In this document: positions 16,001 to 23,777 of the stretch, piece by piece
Position numbering within the stretch: the first letter of the stretch is position 1
How the letters are laid out: the number at the start of each line of letters is the position of its first letter
IMG/VR virus record: IMGVR_UViG_3300033571_001608
Coordinates: 1 to 28,186 of that record
Length of the DNA: 28,186 bases
From: a virus
Strand: one strand, 5' to 3'
Program-made: the position numbers and the translations under genes
Notes under the pieces: generated by a model
Database searches by the model: none
Seen by the model: only the letters and a program-made list of their open reading frames with translations
Told to the model about the DNA's origin: nothing

Positions 16001-17061
16001 CGCCAGAACTTTTGGCGGTAGGTCAGGTCAATGCTTTCACCGTATCCAATCTTGATGCGATGGTTATAGCAGATGAAAGTGTTAGTGGAGATCCAGTTTT
16101 CGACCTAGAGATAAGAATTATGCCCAGTGACAAGGGCACTGAATTCAAGATATATTATTCTGGTCAGGATATAAGCCCAAGAGAAAAGATTAGAGATGCA
16201 AATGTAAAACAAAACTATTGGACAAATAACAAAAATCTATTCATGTTTGTTAGAAATGACTCGGAAGCAATTTATGAGCATGTTCTGGCTGTTGCCAAAA
16301 GAGCAGGCGCTCCATCAATTGAAAATGTGTTTAACACAAAGGTAGAGTTTGATCAAAAGATTCCTCGCGGCAGCATTCCACAAACTATTTATGATGCATT
16401 TAGAAAAAACGATTACAGAGTTTATTTCAATGATTTTGCTAAGATTGCTAGACAGGTAAAGAAATATACTCCAAGATACAACTCACCAGTTTTAAAGTCC
16501 ACTCTAATAGATATTTCCAGGGTAAACCCACAATATATGGTTAAGAGTGCTGAGTTTACCGCATTCGGAGCGGAGGTGGTGGTTGCTAATACATCTAATA
16601 CCGCCATCGCCTTATCTGAAGACCTTAATCTTCCTTTATATATTTATGCACCACAGTTGGAAGAACTATCGACTGGAAACGTGGGGCTGACAGAAATATT
16701 TGAAAAGATAGATGACGATGGTAAAAAGATTACAGATTTGCAATTCAATAAGTCAGTTTATGGAATAAAAGGATTCAATATAGATAGCATGTATATTCAG
16801 AATCCAAGTCAGGCTCGTTCCTTAGTTCGGTGGATAATTAGAAATTGTAGTCGCCAGAGATTTAAAATATCTGCTGAGGTATTCGCCAACCCACTATTAG
16901 AACTAGGAGACAAGGTAAGAGTATTCTCTCTTGATAGAGGATATAGAATTGAAAATGCGAAGTTTGGCAACAAAACATTTGTTGTTTCAGAAATCAATAG
17001 ATCGGTAACACAAGAAGGTCCGTCCATGAAAGTAACTCTTGTAGAGGTTGGTGAGAACTAA
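13027..17061 (+). CDS. Large baseplate hub / tail-associated protein
   Basis: This 1344-aa protein starts at ATG 13027 with GGAGGT at 13017-13022 and no gap from the previous stop. Residues ~130-290 look like a beta-sandwich, possibly discoidin-like, that describes binding (KILISVQEYRSVPKTFAIDIL). Residues ~295-560 resemble a tail hub region with an ITNFFCNREQTLADVLDKLA segment, common in phage hub proteins. Residues ~900-1050 look like a LamG/ConA-type sandwich inserted in the chain (GIGIGLKMRRENGK, FLEVETIG). The C-terminus (about 1258-1344) has NPLLELGDKVRVFSLDRGYRI and a final strand, like the closing hub domain of Tal proteins. It would form the tail tip hub and carry binding domains for the cell surface. 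Domain borders are by eye. Confidence 0.65.
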   Translation: MIFNDTIRDIIKSSQTVDSTHLVVAEWNMNRYQKISQYGIYKGAAANLNTSYSSSDNKIVDGKTFYIYDDDSIADGANQEYYSSLASVFQADRPEPGIILMQNYSGTLIVDKARDLRASRISVDQPRFYPFTKNRPYDYFNSGKLIDTSIASKNDKDRYSGTSTISGAINNANPFVVYENSFPCNKILISVQEYRSVPKTFAIDILDGNTWQEIYTVNSSSVWDDGILEIYYNSGTWSKTVSRVTNIYEIGTPSTQTVAIKGVRLRVIAMTDVRTVLNTRVRAFKASLELIEISPRIEMDVSGITEQFSFDSSLGDSEFGLPVGKLVSSTGNVTLSNESKQFLWTSSAANFNMMSPDVEFRFFQTVQDPVSLSSSNVPLKVLYADSWDVGQDFSVQISMSDKMRIFQETNVTDMALITKSGVPFSAIVLMLLDNLGITGYEFKKSNRANSDNEDIKITNFFCNREQTLADVLDKLAVATQSSMYFDAVGKLNVLTKERITSYEAIAESTSTTSGSTDFWFIYDQNYSSSPTELTYISDYKANIISAEESKIDPVTEGTVTYHTYGIRKKPGQSLLEDAVPKNILEDMPANSIVGTGFQYTPKIVWSPGSDNNAVLGAANLLKEVSASRLKDLFTSNINAVNEDGAVRQMVSDSLSSARASDLEKRKALLIYLDRNELYTFPEKSGYVMIDDEIIAYNGVVYLANGQIKVVFTDEELNELINSSNLRTSTIIPIALVVDVKFFWVSALSDGTSNYRVNGDGRAQFNTGVARHQQFNEFNTGLEGSDRFSMVIGGRPNATAPGERPKVTVNYDFSKAGATNRLKKLLRLPDENYKTYLGYLKIAGNRSPLADRRALNASTDSEVLQQQNKINKQVDKLVPGKKFDPYVYTLGERFIYGQKIDLGFAPNLVSTRMRLYSPRKVKKDKKDIMATNSSIAGIGIGLKMRRENGKNIITSGYFLEVETIGSGKDFAAKESFKNNLRFYKLESKNGLMTPELLAVGQVNAFTVSNLDAMVIADESVSGDPVFDLEIRIMPSDKGTEFKIYYSGQDISPREKIRDANVKQNYWTNNKNLFMFVRNDSEAIYEHVLAVAKRAGAPSIENVFNTKVEFDQKIPRGSIPQTIYDAFRKNDYRVYFNDFAKIARQVKKYTPRYNSPVLKSTLIDISRVNPQYMVKSAEFTAFGAEVVVANTSNTAIALSEDLNLPLYIYAPQLEELSTGNVGLTEIFEKIDDDGKKITDLQFNKSVYGIKGFNIDSMYIQNPSQARSLVRWIIRNCSRQRFKISAEVFANPLLELGDKVRVFSLDRGYRIENAKFGNKTFVVSEINRSVTQEGPSMKVTLVEVGEN

Positions 17062-17540
17062 TGGCTTCGGAAGATACAACAAAAGACGGTGCCAGAAAAC
17101 CAAAATCTGGAAATGATAGTGCAAGCAATCTATCGCAGCCCGAAGAGTCTAATGACAGAATTGGCACGCCGAATGTTGATATTCTAGTAAAAGAGGAAAT
17201 AGAAAGACTAACCAAAGAACTAATTGAGGATATTAGAGATATCGTTCTTATGGATGTGTCCTACGACACAATTGACTTCATCCCAGAAGAAGAAATAGAA
17301 ATAGAAAGGCCCGTGGACTACTCCAGAGATCAGTTTAACAATATAATTCAGGATGTCCAGGCTTCCTTGCTCAGGGGCAATGCCCAGTCCACATTCTTTG
17401 ATTATGCTGAATATCTCAAGATGTTCACAGTGCGATATAATAGTACCAATGGAAGACCAGAAATTACACTTACTATAAAACTAGATGGCGCTGGTGTCGA
17501 TGATGCCACTATAAGAAAGATAAAAATAACTAGGAGATAA
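17061..17540 (+). CDS. Small tail protein of unknown function
   Basis: The 159-aa product overlaps the hub stop codon by one base (TAATG), so it is probably translated by coupling. Residues ~1-35 are polar and likely disordered (Lys, Ser, Asp, Asn, Pro). A charged helix follows (LVKEEIERLTKELIEDIRDIVL, about residues 42-63 in part), then an acidic linker (PEEEIEIERP) and a C-terminal strand pair (EITLTIKLDG, IRKIKITRR). I do not recognise the family. Its place among baseplate genes suggests a tail tip or adaptor component linking hub and fibre, or an assembly factor; nothing in the sequence decides between these. Confidence 0.5.
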   Translation: MASEDTTKDGARKPKSGNDSASNLSQPEESNDRIGTPNVDILVKEEIERLTKELIEDIRDIVLMDVSYDTIDFIPEEEIEIERPVDYSRDQFNNIIQDVQASLLRGNAQSTFFDYAEYLKMFTVRYNSTNGRPEITLTIKLDGAGVDDATIRKIKITRR

Positions 17541-17543
17541 ATA

Positions 17544-18521
17544 ATGAATCTAGAAAATATATCTTCTATCGAAGGGATATATAGATTTTATCAAGACGGC
17601 GAATTAATAGGCGAAGGCAAAAATGCCCTCACCGCCGCTGGCAGATCAATCATTGTTAAGTCTCTACTTGGAATTATTCCGAACTTTGTTGACGTTATTG
17701 GATATGGAATAGACTCTAGTGCCAATACCCTAAACTCCGCCTCCACGCTAATCACAAACAATGTTTTAGGATTTGAAATTGGAAGAACTCCTGCGACGGG
17801 TGGCACATTTCAACTTTCTGGAACAAATGACGCCCTTGTATTCTATGGAGAAATAAATGATCCATTCCAATATGAAATACGAGAAGTTGGAGTTTTCCCA
17901 GCAAATAATGTTAACTCAACAATAAGCGTGGATGGCTCAACACTTTTCGACTTCGATCAAATTGATAACTTCACAAAATATGGAACTTCATCTGCGGCCT
18001 CTCTTACCATTTCAGCAAGTGCCAGAATTGGAATCAATGTTCTGTCTATGCCAGGATCTGGGAATCCCACATCAAACTATTTGGAAAATGTTGTTGATGA
18101 CAACTCTCTATCATTTCTGGGAACATATTCTTCTCAAGATCTATTTAAGTTGGCAGTCTTTAAAACACATACAACCTCTGCCACATTTAGAGTTAGATTT
18201 GAAACAGACGCATCCAATCACTACACAGTAGGATTTGATGTTCCGTCCGCTGCTGGATATTATATTGTTAATTCACTCAAGGGATCGGCAAGCATTAGTG
18301 GCAGCCCCACATGGGATAATATTACTTCTGCTAAGTTCTGGAATCCTAGCGCCTCAACAATATTCCTAGATGCAGTAAGAGCAGACGTTGGAACATATCT
18401 TACAGACACTACGTTTGGCATGATCTCCAGGGCGGCGCTCCCATCACCTATCGTTAAGCAGGCATCCGTCCCACTGACTATTGAATATTCTCTTCTTATC
18501 AATTTCAGTGGAGGGATTTGA
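17544..18521 (+). CDS. Minor tail protein, collar-fibre-like N-terminus with beta-sandwich C-terminus
   Basis: This 325-aa protein starts at ATG 17544 with AGGAGA at 17532-17537 (spacing 6). Residues ~1-120 contain an LTAAGRSIIVKSLLG helix and an ALVFYGEINDPFQYEIREVGVF strand section; this 'feature-of-interest, then I.E.G.F' pattern is familiar from N-terminal attachment regions of tail fibre and tail collar proteins. Residues ~130-325 are Ser/Thr/Val-rich and predicted all-beta, like a carbohydrate-binding jelly roll (FRVRFETDASNHYTVGFDV). It may be a receptor-binding or accessory fibre protein. The assignment is structural guesswork without a catalytic motif; the tail context is firm. Confidence 0.55.
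   Translation: MNLENISSIEGIYRFYQDGELIGEGKNALTAAGRSIIVKSLLGIIPNFVDVIGYGIDSSANTLNSASTLITNNVLGFEIGRTPATGGTFQLSGTNDALVFYGEINDPFQYEIREVGVFPANNVNSTISVDGSTLFDFDQIDNFTKYGTSSAASLTISASARIGINVLSMPGSGNPTSNYLENVVDDNSLSFLGTYSSQDLFKLAVFKTHTTSATFRVRFETDASNHYTVGFDVPSAAGYYIVNSLKGSASISGSPTWDNITSAKFWNPSASTIFLDAVRADVGTYLTDTTFGMISRAALPSPIVKQASVPLTIEYSLLINFSGGI
18510..18515 (+). promoter_or_regulatory. Shine-Dalgarno deciding the TTG 18523 start
   Basis: GGAGGG lies 7 bases before TTG 18523 and inside the end of the previous gene. No comparable site precedes the earlier in-frame TTG 18481, so the shorter protein is preferred. Confidence 0.6.
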
Positions 18522-18522
18522 T

Positions 18523-19392
18523 TTGCCTAATATATCAGTAAGTGGAGACGGCAAAGATACTTTCAGCCCCAATGACAAGGTAGAGTTTGTTTTACAGTCT
18601 AATATCTTAGGGGAAATGAGATCTCCATTTATAAGATTTAGAGTGCCTAAATTCCCAAGAAGAATTGATTTTATTAATGTTCAATGTAAAGCAACACCAG
18701 ACACACAAGAAAGATACGATACTACCGCTTACAATATAAAATCATATAAATGTGAACTTGATTTTTCAAACAACACTAGACATATTTTGCAATTAAATTT
18801 TACTACTTTACCAACAACCATAGCGGTCAAAGATAAAATAAAAATTACCTCAACAAGTGGCGCTCTTTCAGCACTTAACAATCTTGAGAGGAACGTATTT
18901 ATAAAAGACAAAAGATATATAAAGATATTTGTCCCAACAACATTTCCTCTCGGAACTGGAACTGCCAATCCAGCAAATAATTATATAAATGAACAAATCC
19001 AGATTGTTGATGGAAAAAGATATAGGGTCAATGTCCCAAACGATTATGTAAAAACCTTTACATATAATGATGTAGTTCGGGATATATTAATATTTACTTT
19101 TAGACAAAGTTCCACCGCGCTAACTCCAGGTATCGTTAAAAAATCAATGCACAATAGCGAAGATATTAATGAAAGCACCCCGCCGACTTATACAACTGCC
19201 TTAAGAGATGCATATGCTAAAAAACAAGCCTACTCAAGATTTCTAGCGAATAGAAATGGCGGATTTGTAGATTTTTATGTGGCAGTGGCAAGGTATACTT
19301 ATAATTACAATACGAGTTCATGGGAGGGTGAGTGGCTACACAAGCGCCCAGACGGTAAAACGTACTGGTCTATTGCGGCAAGGCCAACATAA
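18523..19392 (+). CDS. Minor tail protein of unknown function
   Basis: The likely start is TTG 18523, one base after the previous TGA, with GGAGGG at 18510-18515 and 7-base spacing; this gives 289 aa (MPNISVSGDG...). The longer reading from TTG 18481 would overlap the previous gene by 41 bases and lacks a ribosome site. The product is basic, Asn/Thr/Tyr-rich and predicted mainly beta in its first two thirds; the last third has a helix (ALRDAYAKKQAYSRFLANR) and a Trp/Tyr-rich end (YNTSSWEGEWLHKRPDGKTYW) that could form a sugar-binding or trimer-contact surface. I do not recognise the family. Its place between two fibre-type proteins implies a structural or fibre-connecting role. Confidence 0.55.
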   Translation: MPNISVSGDGKDTFSPNDKVEFVLQSNILGEMRSPFIRFRVPKFPRRIDFINVQCKATPDTQERYDTTAYNIKSYKCELDFSNNTRHILQLNFTTLPTTIAVKDKIKITSTSGALSALNNLERNVFIKDKRYIKIFVPTTFPLGTGTANPANNYINEQIQIVDGKRYRVNVPNDYVKTFTYNDVVRDILIFTFRQSSTALTPGIVKKSMHNSEDINESTPPTYTTALRDAYAKKQAYSRFLANRNGGFVDFYVAVARYTYNYNTSSWEGEWLHKRPDGKTYWSIAARPT

Positions 19393-19397
19393 GATAA

Positions 19398-22300
19398 ATG
19401 TCTGATAACTATGGCATACCAGAGCAAGTTATTAATAACATTCCCATCCTGGGCTATGTTGATGACTCAGGTATTACCAGATTATCAAACAATTCTATAT
19501 CATCAAATAATTTTGATGGATTTATAAATAAAACTGGTGCAAGCGTAGCAGTTTCTGACGTTACTGCTGGTAATGCAATAGGAATTGTTGAATCTGGAAG
19601 TATTTCATTTTATCCAATTATTAGTGTATTTAGAGAAGATCCAGACTTAGAGACGGGATCTTACACGGGCTATCACGAAATACAATATTTGGTTAATGAT
19701 GAATTGTTAACTGCATCATACTCTGCCTCCAACACAGTTGTTCAGGTGCTACAAGAAGATTGGGATAATAAATATTTAGGAACTAGTGGCTGGGTTATTA
19801 CCCAAGAAGGAAATGCAATATTTTCTAATATTGCCGCCCGTGGAAGAATTGAAGCAACTTCTGGATATATTGGAGATGTATATTCTGGATGGGAAATCGG
19901 GGCAAACCTTCTTAGTAATGCAAGTGTTGGATTTTATGCACCATCTGCATTCTCTGGAACGGATATTGCAATATTTTCTGGTTCTCCGTTTGCCAATAGA
20001 GCCACCGCTCCCTTTAGAATAAATTATGCTGGGCAGATGTTTGCTACTGGAGCGTCAATCTCCGGCGCGCTGACTGCCACCACCCTAGATGTAGGTGGTG
20101 CTAATGGAATTATCTACAATGGTAGTGCTGTAACCATTGGAGCCTCTGTTACAATCAATGCCCCAGTTACAGTTAATTCTCTTCAGGTTGGGGCCAGCCC
20201 AACATTACTCCGCATAGCGGACGATGTTCAGGGAACAAATGATGGAATCTATATAAATGCCAACAATTACTGGTATTCAGATGGGCAGTTTAGCGTCGGA
20301 GGTAGTGCCAATAACGCAGTTTGGTCTGGCTCCGCCCTGACAGTTACAGGTGATATTAATGCAACAACAATTACATCTTCCGTTGGCAATATTGCAGGAT
20401 TCATTTTGTCAGATAATCAATTGGGCACCGCATCTGTTATAGTTTCATCATCTGGCGGCCTGCGCCTGGGAAATCCAGTTGTATTCTCTGTTGATCAATT
20501 TGGAAACTTGGTGGCAACTTCTGCCTCTATAACAGGCAACATTACAGCAAATTCTGGTACATTTACTGGATCTATTACTGCTCAACACATTACTGCATCA
20601 ATTGGAGAGATTGCTGGATTTACTTTATCTAAAAGCCAATTGTCAACAGCATCTGTAATTGTTTCTTCATCTGGAGGATTTAGATTAGGAAATCCAACAG
20701 TATTTAGTGTAGACCAATTTGGCAATCTGGTTGCCACATCTGCATCAATAACCGGAGATATAAACGCAACATCTGGATCTTTTAGTGGCAAGATAACCGC
20801 AACTACTGGCACCATAGGTGGATGGGAACTAGGGAGCACCACACTAACCGGAACCAGCGCCTCGCTTGATTCTGCTGGTAAGGTGGTGGTGGGGTCCAAT
20901 CAAAATGTAGCAGCAATGTCTGGAACAGATACAAACAGAATTTGGGCTGGTAGTGCAGTGTCTACCAATGCTCCTTTTAGGGTTTCAGCAATTGGTGGTT
21001 TGGTGGCAACGTCAGCATCTATAATTGGCGATGTTACAGCACAATCTGGTAAATTCACTGGTGGCGTAACCATTGAGACTGGAGGATCGCTGACGGCTGG
21101 AACGGGTGCCCAGAATGTTTCAATTGATAGTACTGGTTTATATGGATATAATCCACAAGGACTTCTAGCGTTTAAAATTCCAACAGATGGAACAGACCCG
21201 CTAATTGCACAATTTAAAATTCTTGAAACTGGTTTGGTTTCTAATACCAGCGAAACCGGAGCAAATCTTATTGTTGGCGACGTTTCTGGAACGGGATCAG
21301 CAGCATCAGTTCAAAGCGGTATTGTTATTCGTGGATATAGGTCGCTAAACGCATCTGTTGCTATTTATACAGTTCAGGGCGGTTCTGCAACTACATATAC
21401 ACAAAATAACGGAATATATCTAGATGAGACCGGAAAATTTAAAATCAAAGGAGCAACTGGTTCAATAGCCTTTGACGGAGATGATCTTTACATTAGTGGC
21501 AATGTTAATGCTAGATCTGGTAATTTTAGTGGATCTATTCAGGCACAACACATAACTGCATCTGTTGGAAGCATTGCTGGATTCACTTTATCAAATAATC
21601 AGATGTCTACAGCATCAGTTGTTGTTTCTTCTTCTGGTGGCTTCAGACTAGGAAATCCGACAATATTCTCCGTCGATCAATTTGGAAATCTAAGGGCCAC
21701 ATCTGCATCTATAACGGGAAATATTACAGCAAATTCTGGACAATTCACAGGATCTGTGGTAGCGCAACACATTACAGCATCTATAGGAAACATCGGGGGC
21801 TGGAACTTGGCAGCCAGCGCATTGACAGGAAATAGCGCGTCACTAGATGCCAAAGGCTCTCTTACGCTTGGTTCTGGACAAACAGTAGTTGCTCTTTCTT
21901 CTACAGATACTAATAGAATTTGGGCAGGAAGCGCAGTGTCAACAACCGCCCCATTCAGAGTGTCTGGCACAGGATTTTTAACTGCAACTGGTGCCTCTAT
22001 AACTGGAAATATCACCGCACAATCTGGCCAATTTACAGGATCGGTCTCTGCACAACATATCACTGCATCTACTGGAACTGTTGGAGGATTTACACTTTCT
22101 AGAGATTCAATATCTGCAACAAATTTATTGATTAGTACTGCCTCTGGTGGTGTTTTCACGGCATCTGGTGCGTCTTCAACATTATCCATTTATACATCTA
22201 GCGGCATAGGCATAATTGATTTTAACACTAAAAATAATAATTATTTATCAGATCCAATAATTTACGCTGGAAAACTTGTCGATACATATCCGTTTATTAT

Positions 22301-23273
22301 TATTACTGGATTTGGAACGTCCTTCTCAGATAATAAGATACCTGATATTCCTACCACATCTCCGTACATAGCAATGACAAGTGACGGAGGATGGACTGGA
22401 GGCCCTAATTCTGCATCAACATCCTACGTTTTGATCGGAGCACCTCGGCCCACATCTGAGGGGTTAGATCCAGAAATAAAAATTGGTGGAGAGTTTGTAC
22501 AGATTTATGCAGATGATGTAAGAATTGGACCACCTCCTGGAGTAGGCACACTCAAAATTGACACTAACGTAGAGGTTATATCTGGTAACTTTGCAGTTGA
22601 CACTAACACCTTGTTCGTAGACGCAACAAATAATGAAGTGGGAATAGGAACTATTACGCCAGCCTCTGCCCTACATGTCGCTGGCGGGCTGTTGGTCAAC
22701 AACAACGCTTCAGTTGGTGGCATATTTAGCACAGCATCAATCAATATAGGAGGTTCTGGTTCAACATTATATGTCGCTGGAAATGCATTCATATCTAATA
22801 ATCTTAATGTGGATAGCGGTGCCCTATATGTAGATGGATCTAATGGCAATGTTGGTATTGGACTTACCAACCCAAATACAAAATTCACAGTTTTGGGTGC
22901 TGCTAGTGTTACTGGAAACTTAAATGTTGGTGGTACAATTACTGGAACATCAACAACACAGTCATCTGGAAACGATACTACTTCTCTTGCCACAACAGCA
23001 TTTGTTTCCAGAATGGTTAAGTATAATGGAGCACCAAGCCCCAACACATCTTCTGTTGCAGGATTCTTTGTTTTAGCAGTAAACCCAGGAACCTCTATAA
23101 ATGGATTTGTTGTTACGCCAAGAGGAACTGCTTCAAGAGTTATAGTCGCGGCACTAGATGTTGGAATTAATGGGGCAGCGTCCGCTGGATATGTTCGCGG
23201 CTATGTTGAAACCAATGCTGGTGTTGCTGTGGCTGTAGGAAACTCTGTTCCACTTTCATATATTGCATGGTAG
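19398..23273 (+). CDS. Modular tail fibre / receptor-binding protein
   Basis: This 1291-aa protein starts at ATG 19398, six bases after the previous stop, with only a weak ribosome site. Residues ~1-140 form an N-terminal attachment region. Residues ~150-915 are built from repeated beta modules: A modules (IAGF.LS, SSSGG.RLGNP, FSVDQFGNL, SASITG) and B modules (IGGW, NRIWAGSAVST, APFRVS), joined by Gly/Ser-rich turns, as in trimeric beta-helical fibres. Near residues 1079 and 1150 are two VGIG(T/L).(T/N)P blocks, the type often found upstream of intramolecular chaperone domains. No S74 chaperone domain follows; the protein ends in a hydrophobic Gly/Val/Ala-rich tip (SAGYVRGYVE...SYIAW). It probably forms the cell-binding fibre. 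Sugar or receptor specificity cannot be told. Confidence 0.8.
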   Translation: MSDNYGIPEQVINNIPILGYVDDSGITRLSNNSISSNNFDGFINKTGASVAVSDVTAGNAIGIVESGSISFYPIISVFREDPDLETGSYTGYHEIQYLVNDELLTASYSASNTVVQVLQEDWDNKYLGTSGWVITQEGNAIFSNIAARGRIEATSGYIGDVYSGWEIGANLLSNASVGFYAPSAFSGTDIAIFSGSPFANRATAPFRINYAGQMFATGASISGALTATTLDVGGANGIIYNGSAVTIGASVTINAPVTVNSLQVGASPTLLRIADDVQGTNDGIYINANNYWYSDGQFSVGGSANNAVWSGSALTVTGDINATTITSSVGNIAGFILSDNQLGTASVIVSSSGGLRLGNPVVFSVDQFGNLVATSASITGNITANSGTFTGSITAQHITASIGEIAGFTLSKSQLSTASVIVSSSGGFRLGNPTVFSVDQFGNLVATSASITGDINATSGSFSGKITATTGTIGGWELGSTTLTGTSASLDSAGKVVVGSNQNVAAMSGTDTNRIWAGSAVSTNAPFRVSAIGGLVATSASIIGDVTAQSGKFTGGVTIETGGSLTAGTGAQNVSIDSTGLYGYNPQGLLAFKIPTDGTDPLIAQFKILETGLVSNTSETGANLIVGDVSGTGSAASVQSGIVIRGYRSLNASVAIYTVQGGSATTYTQNNGIYLDETGKFKIKGATGSIAFDGDDLYISGNVNARSGNFSGSIQAQHITASVGSIAGFTLSNNQMSTASVVVSSSGGFRLGNPTIFSVDQFGNLRATSASITGNITANSGQFTGSVVAQHITASIGNIGGWNLAASALTGNSASLDAKGSLTLGSGQTVVALSSTDTNRIWAGSAVSTTAPFRVSGTGFLTATGASITGNITAQSGQFTGSVSAQHITASTGTVGGFTLSRDSISATNLLISTASGGVFTASGASSTLSIYTSSGIGIIDFNTKNNNYLSDPIIYAGKLVDTYPFIIITGFGTSFSDNKIPDIPTTSPYIAMTSDGGWTGGPNSASTSYVLIGAPRPTSEGLDPEIKIGGEFVQIYADDVRIGPPPGVGTLKIDTNVEVISGNFAVDTNTLFVDATNNEVGIGTITPASALHVAGGLLVNNNASVGGIFSTASINIGGSGSTLYVAGNAFISNNLNVDSGALYVDGSNGNVGIGLTNPNTKFTVLGAASVTGNLNVGGTITGTSTTQSSGNDTTSLATTAFVSRMVKYNGAPSPNTSSVAGFFVLAVNPGTSINGFVVTPRGTASRVIVAALDVGINGAASAGYVRGYVETNAGVAVAVGNSVPLSYIAW
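20379..20597 (+). repeat. Tail fibre module A, copy 1
   Basis: A 73-codon unit running from SVGNIAGF through GLRLGNP and FSVDQFGNL to the next ITA. Nearly the same protein as copies 2 and 3, but with many different synonymous codons. Confidence 0.75.
20598..20801 (+). repeat. Tail fibre module A, copy 2
   Basis: A 68-codon unit beginning SIGEIAGF. Over 20 codons (20700-20759 against 20481-20540) it matches copy 1 at 19 residues, of which 14 use a different codon. Confidence 0.75.
20802..21070 (+). repeat. Tail fibre module B, copy 1
   Basis: Unit beginning TTGTIGGWELG, with the hallmark DTNRIWAGSAVST and APFRVS. The matching unit is at 21780-22067; a degenerate relative lies near 19858-20070 (SGWEIG, RATAPFRI). 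Confidence 0.7.
21561..21779 (+). repeat. Tail fibre module A, copy 3
   Basis: A 73-codon unit beginning SVGSIAGF, separated from copy 2 by module B and a unique linker of about 490 bases. Confidence 0.75.
21780..22067 (+). repeat. Tail fibre module B, copy 2
   Basis: A 96-codon unit beginning SIGNIGGWNLA, again with DTNRIWAGSAVST and APFRVS. A truncated A-like start (STGTVGGFTLS) follows at 22068. Confidence 0.7.
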
Positions 23274-23296
23274 AATATAGAAATCAAGGAGAGATA

Positions 23297-23620
23297 ATGA
23301 ATATAGAATTTGTTGTGCATACAGATTGTGATATACCATGCATTCATATGGTTGTGTCTAAGGACGGCCAGGTGGTTTCTGATCATGAGGCCCCAATAGA
23401 AGATTACATTAATCTAATCTCTCAGGACAAACTAGTAGAATATTCAGCCGCGCTCGCGGCAGGATTTCGAAAAATCGTTGATTTTATAGCAGAAAACAAC
23501 TACAATATAAATAGTTTTAACTCAAAAATACAGGATATGATAGCAATATCTAAGAAAAAGACTGAGGTTGATGCTATACTATATCCGCCACAACAAGAAT
23601 CGGAGAATAATAATGTCTAA
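23297..23620 (+). CDS. Small protein downstream of the tail fibre, unknown function
   Basis: The best start is ATG 23297 with AAGGAGA at 23286-23292 (spacing 4), giving 107 aa; a longer reading from ATG 23267 overlaps the fibre stop and has no ribosome site. The N-terminus (MNIEFVVHTDCDIPCIHMVV) has a beta character with two Cys and two His that might bind metal, followed by two helices (residues ~45-95) and a polar Gln/Glu/Asn tail. I do not recognise the family. Small genes right after a fibre gene are often fibre-assembly chaperones or head/tail accessories, but that is position only. It contains an odd GC-rich hairpin (23447-23460) and overlaps the next gene by 8 bases. Confidence 0.55.
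   Translation: MNIEFVVHTDCDIPCIHMVVSKDGQVVSDHEAPIEDYINLISQDKLVEYSAALAAGFRKIVDFIAENNYNINSFNSKIQDMIAISKKKTEVDAILYPPQQESENNNV
23447..23460 (+). other. GC-rich hairpin inside a coding region
   Basis: GCCGCG and CGCGGC (23447-23452, 23455-23460) form six perfect pairs around a 2-base loop, in otherwise AT-rich DNA. It encodes part of a Ser-Ala-Ala-Leu-Ala-Ala-Gly run, so Ala codons may explain it. Confidence 0.4.
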
Positions 23621-23777
23621 CACACTAGAACTCGTTGTACAGGAACTACAGAATCGTATTGGTCAGATGACTAGCGACTATGAGACAAAGTTGGCGGTGC
23701 TGAAGGCTCAGGCTACTGAACAAATTCAGGCCCGCGACAAGAGAATCATTGAACTAGAGGCACAGGTGGATGAGTAA
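23613..23777 (+). CDS. 54-residue coiled-coil protein
   Basis: The start is ATG 23613, preceded by GGAG at 23602-23605 (spacing 7); the longer reading from 23568 lies wholly inside the previous gene and has no such site. The 54-aa product is almost entirely a predicted alpha-helical coiled coil with hydrophobic heptad positions (LELVVQELQNRIGQM, then KLAVLKAQATEQI and IIELEAQV). It has no membrane segment or signal peptide. It may be an oligomerisation partner of neighbouring tail proteins or an assembly chaperone. It overlaps the gene before by 8 bases and the gene after by 8 bases, so all three are probably translated together. Confidence 0.55.
   Translation: MSNTLELVVQELQNRIGQMTSDYETKLAVLKAQATEQIQARDKRIIELEAQVDE

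Noticed and set aside
20582-22189. Minus-strand open frames of 105 and 170 aa opposite the tail fibre
   Set aside because: They arise from the repeated, biased codons of the fibre modules and give Val/Pro/Asp-rich low-complexity products.
19398-23273. Diversity-generating retroelement acting on the tail fibre
   Set aside because: No reverse transcriptase or template repeat is in the window, and the repeats differ mainly at synonymous sites, not at adenines of AAY codons.
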